Assembly: GCA_022482925.1 (NCBI GenBank) | Contig: JAKVOG010000005.1 | Location: forward strand, 1 to 64,000 | Source of the DNA: Selenomonas sp. | GTDB taxonomy: Bacteria > Bacillota > Negativicutes > Selenomonadales > Selenomonadaceae | Direction of reading: 5' to 3' | DNA length: 64,000 bases | Part shown: positions 58,066-64,000 of the stretch, piece after piece | How positions within the stretch are numbered: the stretch's first letter is position 1 | Layout: the number at the start of each line of letters is the position of its first letter | Notes under the pieces: generated by a model | Told to the model about the DNA's origin: nothing | Database searches by the model: none | What the model saw: the letters and a program-made list of their open reading frames with translations, nothing else | Translations under genes and position numbers: made by a program

Positions 58066-58109
58066 AAAAAAAGTCCTTTTATTTCCACTGTTACGTGGCA
58101 TAAAAGGAC
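58066..58109 (-). terminator. Strong terminator after motE
   Basis: A long stem with outer GTCCTTTTAT / ATAAAAGGAC and inner CCAC/GTGG pairs, loop of about 6 nt, followed by TTTTTTT on the minus strand. It ends the fliF-to-motE transcript. Confidence 0.92.
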
Positions 58110-58128
58110 CTGCAATACCAGCATCTGC

Positions 58129-58740
58129 TCATTGAGCCGCTGCATCACCGCTCGGATTGGACTGCTGATCTTCAAGCATTTTCCGGGCATCGTCTTCCGT
58201 ATTCATCTTTTTCTTCGTACCTTCATACATGATCTGTGTCAGACGGGCCGTCTTGCTGGCCTCAAACTCCGACAGGACCTTGGCCGCGTTGCCCTCTTCC
58301 ATCCGCTGCAGAATCGCTATGCAGAGATCATCATCCAGGGAATCCATCGCCTGCGCAGCATCCCGTGGCTTCATCTCGTTATAAAGCCGGGCAAGCTTCG
58401 AAACACGTTTCTTCTCCTGTGCCTCGCGCTCCTTCATCTGCTTCTCGATTTCCTTCTTGGATATCGTCACTTTCTTGGCTTCCGGCTTATCCTTCTCGGG
58501 CTTCGCATCCTCAACCGGCGTATTCTCCATCTCATCCTTGGTCGGTGCCGGTTTTACAAAATACTGACCAATGATTGGGAGATTATAAAGACCCAGTTTC
58601 TCATTCGCCGACTGCGTGTCAAACAGGCGCAGATAGATACCGAGTGCAAAGCCGCCGATGATAAGCACCAATAACAGGAAAAGCATCAGCAGCAGCTTCA
58701 CTATTTTCTTTCCCTTTGACTGTGGCTGTTCCTCTGCCAT
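58129..58740 (-). CDS. MotE-like periplasmic protein
   Basis: 203 residues. One N-terminal membrane helix (VKLLLMLFLLLVLIIGGFALGIYL), a charged coiled coil (KEIEKQMKEREAQEKKRVSKLARLYNEM, residues about 95-125), then an MgtE-N-like helical domain (KPRDAAQAMDSLDDDLCIAILQRMEEGNAAKVLSEF). This matches the MotE/FlbB-like family that helps stators or the motor in the envelope. Lies between the transglycosylase gene and fliK. Confidence 0.85.
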   Translation of the reverse strand: MAEEQPQSKGKKIVKLLLMLFLLLVLIIGGFALGIYLRLFDTQSANEKLGLYNLPIIGQYFVKPAPTKDEMENTPVEDAKPEKDKPEAKKVTISKKEIEKQMKEREAQEKKRVSKLARLYNEMKPRDAAQAMDSLDDDLCIAILQRMEEGNAAKVLSEFEASKTARLTQIMYEGTKKKMNTEDDARKMLEDQQSNPSGDAAAQ

Positions 58741-58754
58741 TATATTACCTGCCT

Positions 58755-59375
58755 TTACCTATAGATATCCAGTACTTTATTCACATAGTTCTGCGTTTCC
58801 TTATAAGGAGGAATACCGCCATAATCCTTGACGGCCTGCGGGCCGGCATTATAAGCGGCCACAGCCTTGGTGACATCCCCGCCGAACGTATCCAGCATCT
58901 GACGCAGATACTTGGCGCCGCCTTCTACATTCTGCTGCTTGTCATACGGATTGACTCCCAATGATGCAGCCGTATCCGGCATCAGCTGCATCACACCGAC
59001 AGCACCTGCCGATGAGGTCTCATTCTGATTGCCGCCGGACTCAACTTCAGCAATAGCTGATAACAACTTCGGATCAACCTTATATTTCTTAGAAGCTTCA
59101 CCGATCAATCCTGACAGGCTCTGATCCGCCAATGGCAGACTTGCATTCACCGAATAAGCCGGCAGGGCACTCTTTGCACTCTGTGCCTGCCCCGTTTTCG
59201 ATGCATTCCCGGCTGCAGGGACGACCTGCGTCTTATCCGTACCGCCAGCCTTCTGTATCGCCTTGTCCAGCGTTTTGGAAAATTCCATCCCCGGCACATT
59301 ACCTGGCATCCCGAATTGCTCCTGAAGCTGTGCAATCCGTTCCTGAATATGGCGAACTCCTGTTATATCGATCAT
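58755..59375 (-). CDS. Lytic transglycosylase, SLT domain
   Basis: 206 residues. The C-terminal Slt70-type domain (residues about 95-206) has the catalytic Glu in LLSAIAEVESGGNQNETSSAGAVGVMQLMP, then GAKYLRQMLDTFGG and VAAYNAGPQAVKDYGGIPPY. The N-terminal 90 residues are unconserved; no signal peptide is obvious, so export may go through the flagellar system. It probably opens peptidoglycan for the rod. Overlaps fliJ by 4 nt. Confidence 0.92.
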   Translation of the reverse strand: MIDITGVRHIQERIAQLQEQFGMPGNVPGMEFSKTLDKAIQKAGGTDKTQVVPAAGNASKTGQAQSAKSALPAYSVNASLPLADQSLSGLIGEASKKYKVDPKLLSAIAEVESGGNQNETSSAGAVGVMQLMPDTAASLGVNPYDKQQNVEGGAKYLRQMLDTFGGDVTKAVAAYNAGPQAVKDYGGIPPYKETQNYVNKVLDIYR

Positions 59376-59836
59376 GAAGCTTCCCCCGCTTTCCTTCTCA
59401 TCGTAAGCTGCAACCCGATCTCATCGAGCATCTTCTGATCCTCTTTGAGTACGTTTTCCTTATATTCCTGCAGCCGTTTTTCCTTGAGCTGTTCAATGCT
59501 CTTGAGATAACTCATGACATCCATCAGTTCCTTCAAGCGCTGCTGCTTTTCGCCTCGCGCCTGCAGCAGGATATTTTGCTGCATCTCAATCTGCTCGCGT
59601 TTCCAGGCAAAAAAACTGTTAAACGACATCAGCCGTCCAACGGTCACCCTTGTGCCCTCCTGTGAAAGCGCATCGTAATCATGCTGGCCCTTCTGCATTT
59701 CTGCCAGGAGAGTTTCCAGTCCGACCCGGGCTTCCTCAAGCTTACGTGATGCCTTGCCAAGTGCAACCTCTGCTTCATCCCGCTTCATTCTGGTAACCTT
59801 AAGCAATGTCTCCAACTGAAACTTGAATTTCTTCAT
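59372..59836 (-). CDS. fliJ: Flagellar export chaperone FliJ
   Basis: 154 residues, almost wholly coiled coil (MKKFKFQLETLLKVTRMKRDEAEVALGKA, QRLKELMDVMSYLKSIEQLKEKRLQEYKEN). The FliJ layout and its position after fliI identify it. Works as the central stalk of the FliI ATPase. Confidence 0.93.
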   Translation of the reverse strand: MKKFKFQLETLLKVTRMKRDEAEVALGKASRKLEEARVGLETLLAEMQKGQHDYDALSQEGTRVTVGRLMSFNSFFAWKREQIEMQQNILLQARGEKQQRLKELMDVMSYLKSIEQLKEKRLQEYKENVLKEDQKMLDEIGLQLTMRRKAGEAS

Positions 59837-59841
59837 TCAGA

Positions 59842-61182
59842 TCACCCGGATATGCCGATCAGTTTCTCCTCAGTTGCTTCATAGGTATCAACCTCAAAGA
59901 TTCCCTGACAGAGAAAGTCATTGATTGAATCGATCTTCTGGATGGACTCATCGATTTTCGCACTGGAACCTTTGACGTAAGCCCCGATATGAATCAGGTC
60001 CTCTGCATCCCGGTAAACAGCCATGAGCTGGCGCATCTGCTGGGCTGCCTTCAGATGTTCCGGTGACACAACCTCATTCATGACACGACTGACGCTCGGC
60101 ATAATATCAATGGCCGGAAAATGATTCTGCGCGGCAATATTCCTTGAAAGAACAATATGTCCATCCAGAATACTGCGCACCGCATCGGCAATCGGCTCAT
60201 TCATATCATCACCATCGACCAGCACCGTATAAATCCCGGTAATCGATCCGGTCTCACTGGTACCAGCGCGCTCGAGCAGACGCGGCAGCATTGCAAACAC
60301 CGATGGCGTATAGCCACGGGTCGCCGGCGGTTCTCCGACAGTCAGTCCGACTTCACGCTGAGCCATGGCAAAACGGGTAACCGAGTCCATCATCAGGATG
60401 ACCTTCTTCCCCTGATCGCGGAAATACTCCGCGATCGCGGTAGCAGTCATAGCCCCCTTGATACGGACCAGCGCCGGCTGATCCGAGGTGGCCACCACTA
60501 CGACAGCCCGCTTCATGCCTTCTTCACCAAGGTCTCGTTCAATGAAATCACGGACCTCACGGCCACGCTCACCGACCAGGGCGATGACGCTGACATCAGC
60601 CTCCGTATTGCGGGCAATCATGGAGAGCAGCGTGGATTTGCCCACGCCGGATCCCGCCATGATGCCGATACGCTGCCCTTCCCCCATCGTGATGAGCCCG
60701 TCAATCGCCCGAACCCCGACATAAAGGCTCTCATTGATGCGTGGCCGGGTCAGCGGCGCCGGTGGGTCGGCCTGCAGTGGATATTCCCGTTTGCAGAGCA
60801 ACGGCCCTTTCTCATCCATCGGATGTCCCAGTCCATCAAGCACACGGCCCAGAAGTTCCGGGCCTACTTTGACCTTCAGCGTCTTCTGCGCCGAAACGAC
60901 CTCACAGCCCGGACCAATGCCCTGCATCTCACCAACTGGCATGAGCATGACATAGCCTTCACGGAAACCGACGACCTCTGCCGGAATCGGCTGGACACCA
61001 GCAAAATGTGAACTGACATAACACAGTTCACCGACACTGACGGTCGGGCCGGAAGACTCGATCACAAGTCCGATGACCTGCGTCACCTTCCCCGTAAGCT
61101 TCATCGCCGGACACGCTTTCACGGCCTCAGTGAATTTGCCGATATTCAAATGAAAATTTGCCTTGTCCATCGGTTCGGTCAT
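59842..61182 (-). CDS. fliI: Flagellum-specific ATPase FliI
   Basis: 446 residues. Walker A in IMAGSGVGKSTLLSMIAR, Walker B in VILMMDSVTRFAMAQREVGLTVGEPP, and the type III ATPase signature PSVFAMLPRLLERAG. Energises unfolding and export of substrates. Its ATG overlaps the fliH stop by 4 nt. Confidence 0.97.
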   Translation of the reverse strand: MTEPMDKANFHLNIGKFTEAVKACPAMKLTGKVTQVIGLVIESSGPTVSVGELCYVSSHFAGVQPIPAEVVGFREGYVMLMPVGEMQGIGPGCEVVSAQKTLKVKVGPELLGRVLDGLGHPMDEKGPLLCKREYPLQADPPAPLTRPRINESLYVGVRAIDGLITMGEGQRIGIMAGSGVGKSTLLSMIARNTEADVSVIALVGERGREVRDFIERDLGEEGMKRAVVVVATSDQPALVRIKGAMTATAIAEYFRDQGKKVILMMDSVTRFAMAQREVGLTVGEPPATRGYTPSVFAMLPRLLERAGTSETGSITGIYTVLVDGDDMNEPIADAVRSILDGHIVLSRNIAAQNHFPAIDIMPSVSRVMNEVVSPEHLKAAQQMRQLMAVYRDAEDLIHIGAYVKGSSAKIDESIQKIDSINDFLCQGIFEVDTYEATEEKLIGISG

Positions 61183-61963
61183 AACATGACATCCTTTACT
61201 GCCTGCTTAAGCATCTCAATCTGCGTAGCCAGCCGTGCATCAACACTGCCATTGGGTGTTTCTACCAGGCAATCGCCCGGCTTCATGCTGTCGTCCGAGC
61301 GAACCTCAATGGTCGCGTCACCATACGTCAGCAGTCCCCGAAACTCATCCCGCGCCATCAAAACCAGGTCATAGCTGTCTGGCGGCACATGGATGATCAG
61401 ATCTTTTTGGTCCTTTACCTTGAGGATTGCCTTCTGGACGAGTGGCAGGATAACCTGGGGCACATCGATGAAATGCCGGGGCAGGATTTTATCAACGACG
61501 CTCATCGCAATCGTCACAACATCCTTCTCTGCCTTCTGCACGTAGTCAGCAGCAGCTTCCCTGGCATCAAGAAGTGTCTTCTCGGCTTTGGCATTGGCTG
61601 CCTGGATGGCCTCAGCCATCTCCTCGCGCACCTTCTGCTCACCATCAGCATGTCCGGCTTCGTAGCCTTCCCTGCGTCCATCCTGCTGGGCCTGTTCCTT
61701 CAGGTCAGCAATCTGCTGCTCGGCAGATTCCAGAGACGATCATGTTCGGCCTGGGCTTCCTGCCGGATAATCTCGGCATTAACCTGTGCTTCTCTGAGCA
61801 TTTCCGAAGCACGCTGCTCTTTCGCAGCAATTTCTGCCATCATATGGTCACGAGTCTCATCATCCATCATGACAGCGGCCTGCACCTCAGGTGCCGGCGG
61901 CTTAGGTGTACTGATCAGATGAGGATTGTCCTTCCATACAGCGGCCTTAATAACCTTAGACAA
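61179..61963 (-). CDS. fliH: Flagellar assembly protein FliH (frame broken)
   Basis: About 260 residues. N-terminal MSKVIKAAVWKDNPHLI, a long helix with REAQVNAEIIRQEAQAEHDRL, then in the next frame GRREGYEAGHADGEQKVREEMAEAI (GxxxG repeats) and the C-terminal VVTIAMSVVDKILPRHFID, VRSDDSMKPGDCLVETPNGSVDARLATQIEML domain. One base too many near 61735 breaks it. Regulates FliI and docks it to the C-ring. Overlaps fliG by 8 nt. Confidence 0.92.
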
Positions 61964-62989
61964 TCATCTCGTCTCCCTGTCCACGCGAAATCACAATCTC
62001 GCCCTTGTCTTCCAGTGTACGGATGACATTGACGACCTTCTGCTGTGCTTCCTCGACATCGCGGATCTTGACCGGTCCCATGAACTCGATCTCCTCACGC
62101 AGCATATCGGCAGCACGCTTCGACATATTCTTGTATACCTTGTCGGCAACTTCCTTTGGCGTAGCCTTGAGTGCCAGCGACAGGTCCTTTCGTATCCACT
62201 TCGCGCAGAACCATCTGCAGCGAGCGGTCGTCCAGCTGAACGATATCCTCGAATACGAACATGAGCCGCTTGATCTCCTCGGCCAGTTCCGGATTGTCCA
62301 CTTCGAGCGTCTCGACGATGGATTTCTCGGTCGTACGGTCGACGCGGTTGAGTACTTCGACAATGGCCTTGACGCCACCAGCCGTTGTGAAATCCTGCGT
62401 GACCAGCGTGGAAAGCTTGCGCTCCAGTACCCGTTCAACCTTCACGGATGATATCCGGTGACGTACGGTCCATCTGGGCAATACGCTTCGCTACGTCAGC
62501 CTGCTGCTCAGGCGGCAGCGACCCGAGGACCGTAGCTGCCTGATCCGGGTCAAGATAGGCCATGATCAGGGCAATCGTCTGCGGATGCTCATTCTGGATA
62601 AAGTTCATGAGCTGTGAAGGATCGGTCTTGCGCAGGAAATCGAACGGACGAACCTGCAGGCTCGTCGTCAGGCGATTGATGATATCCATCGCCTTGTCGG
62701 CTCCCAGGGCCTTCTCGAGCACGCTCTGCGCATACTCAAGACCGCCGGTAGAGATGTAATCCCTCGCCATAGCCATCTGATAGAACTCACTGACAACCTG
62801 TGCCTTCTGTTCTGCGCTGACCTGCTTATGATTCGCAATCTCTAACGTGATCTTCTCAATCTCTTCATCGTCCAGATGCTGGAACAGCTTAGCTGAGTAT
62901 TCCGGCCCCAGAGCGATAAACAGGATAGCGGCTTTTTCCTGATTGCTAAGCTCTGCTGAATCGCCATCCCCATACATATCAAATGCCAT
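61956..62989 (-). CDS. fliG: Flagellar motor switch protein FliG (two frame breaks)
   Basis: About 344 residues. N-terminal domain (ELSNQEKAAILFIALGPEYSAKLFQHLDDEEIEKI), middle domain EHPQTIALIMAYLDPDQAATVLGSLPPE (EHPQT motif), then in a second frame TTEKSIVETLEVDNPELAEEIKRLMFVFEDIVQLDDRSLQMVLREVD, and in a third LALKATPKEVADKVYKNMSKRAADMLREEIEFMGPVKIRDVEEAQ with the torque helix. Extra bases near 62450 and 62190 explain the breaks. Transmits torque between stator and MS ring. Confidence 0.93.
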
Positions 62990-64000
62990 TTATTCATCCT
63001 CCGCAAGCCAGGTCTTGATAAGCATAGCCACTTCAGCTGGTTTCTCATCGATGAGCTTCATCAGCGTCTGCTTCTCAGTAAGACGCTGCTGCTCTTCTTC
63101 GGTAAGCTGATCCTCGTCGACTTCGCCTGCGCCGACCCTTTCGGCCCGCTCGGCTGCCTGACGCTGACGCTCTTCCTCTTCCAGACGCTGCTGCTCCTCG
63201 AGTGCGGCCTGCTCCTGCTGTTTCTTCCGACGACGCATCATGATTGCTCCAATGATAAGTGCCAGGACCAGCAATGCTGCCGCAACTTCCATATAGAAAA
63301 TGCGGTTTTCCTTGTCCTTGGCTGCCTGATCTTCAGCCGCACGGCGATCGCGCAGCTCAGTGCTGAACGGCAGCGGTTCAACCGATACCGTGTCGCCACG
63401 ATCCTGATTGATGCCAGCCGCGCTGCTGACTGTACGCATGATACTGTCCTGCTGAGTCGAATTGACATCATCATTGACCAGTACCGCCACATTCAAGCGG
63501 CGGATTGAGCCTGGAGCAGCCACGACCTTGGATTTCTCTTCATTGATCTCGTAGTTCTTCGTGGACTCCTTCTTGGCATAGTCCGCATTGGAGTTGCCAT
63601 TCTGAGCCACATAGCCCGGTACATTGGACTGGACGCCAGCGGCACCGCCCGGCTGGGTAGATGTTCCCGTATAGGTCTCATTCGTATCCTGCTGGCTGCG
63701 GATGATACCCGAGTCATCCACGACAGGTGTAACTGTCTGCTTGTCTGTCGTGCGGTCATCAAAATCCAGCTCAACATTGACACGGGCAAAAGCACGGCCC
63801 TCGCCCAGCGACTGGTCGAGCATGGTCTGAAGATTCTTCTGGATGTTATCCTGAACTTTTTTCGTCATATCCAGTTGCGTCATGGTCTTGGCGCCGACCG
63901 AATTCTCATCATTCTCATCCGGGTCATTGAGAATCTTACCGGTATCATCTACCAATGTGATATTTTCCGGTTTGAGCCCCTTGACGCTGTTAGCGGCCAG
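62990..64000 (-). CDS. fliF: Flagellar MS-ring protein FliF, C-terminal part
   Basis: The frame runs off the right edge; about 336 C-terminal residues are present. It begins inside the ring-building region (SVKGLKPENITLVDDTGKIL, AFARVNVELDFDDRTTD), then a variable loop (TGTSTQPGGAAGVQSNVPGY). Next come RRLNVAVLVN and the C-terminal membrane helix (FYMEVAAALLVLALIIGAIMM). The cytosolic tail (long Glu/Gln/Arg coil, TLMKLIDEKPAEVAMLIKTWLAED) binds FliG. Its stop directly abuts the fliG start. Confidence 0.96.
   Translation of the reverse strand: MAANSVKGLKPENITLVDDTGKILNDPDENDENSVGAKTMTQLDMTKKVQDNIQKNLQTMLDQSLGEGRAFARVNVELDFDDRTTDKQTVTPVVDDSGIIRSQQDTNETYTGTSTQPGGAAGVQSNVPGYVAQNGNSNADYAKKESTKNYEINEEKSKVVAAPGSIRRLNVAVLVNDDVNSTQQDSIMRTVSSAAGINQDRGDTVSVEPLPFSTELRDRRAAEDQAAKDKENRIFYMEVAAALLVLALIIGAIMMRRRKKQQEQAALEEQQRLEEEERQRQAAERAERVGAGEVDEDQLTEEEQQRLTEKQTLMKLIDEKPAEVAMLIKTWLAEDE

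Overview
The window looks like a chromosome segment of a motile, diderm member of the Negativicutes (Selenomonas-like). The evidence is a Firmicutes-type core order (rpsB-tsf-pyrH-frr ... uppS-cdsA-dxr-rseP-ispG-proS; maf-radC-mreBCD-mrdA-minCDE-rodA-rng) combined with a flagellar/chemotaxis cluster of the FliY/CheC/CheD/FapA type. Base composition is moderate to GC-rich, and nearly all genes lie on the minus strand. This taxonomic call is an inference from gene content and order, because no rRNA is present.

Layout. 1-540: the start of lgt and a small DUF1858 protein. 536-10868: a minus-strand translation, isoprenoid and envelope cluster (rpsB, tsf, pyrH, frr, a PASTA-like small protein, a ferredoxin, uppS, cdsA, dxr, rseP, ispG, proS). 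11206-12416: a plus-strand dicarboxylate/amino-acid symporter. 12417-13542: about 1.1 kb without a gene that holds a large, highly structured noncoding RNA locus bounded by an 18-bp inverted repeat; this is the most unusual part of the window. 13543-26697: rng, a B12-binding radical SAM protein, rodA, minE/D/C, mrdA, mreD/C/B, radC, maf and a DUF4321 protein. 26813-30448: an ArsB/NhaD-type transporter, a FIST-GGDEF sensor protein and a tRNA-Pro/tRNA-Arg pair. 30602-31617: an orphan trpD on the plus strand. 31665-64000: a minus-strand flagellar and chemotaxis cluster of 34 genes, running from fliF (cut by the window edge) to a DUF6115 protein, in at least three transcription blocks separated by terminators.

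How the genes work together. The first cluster makes ribosomal and translation factors, undecaprenyl phosphate, isoprenoid precursors and phospholipid. The mre/min/rod block sets rod shape and division site. The flagellar cluster encodes the basal body, C-ring, export gate, hook, sigma-28, c-di-GMP brake (PilZ) and a Bacillus/Thermotoga-like CheC/CheD adaptation system. Stator genes motA/motB, flagellin and CheR are not in the window.

Sequence quality matters when reading this window. Many genes that are normally essential (proS, ispG, rseP, cdsA, uppS, rodA, mreB, cheA, fliG, fliH and others) are split by single-base insertions or deletions, mostly in homopolymers. In every case the correct protein continues in the next frame. 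I treat these as intact genes in a sequence with uncorrected indel errors, and give one coordinate span per gene.
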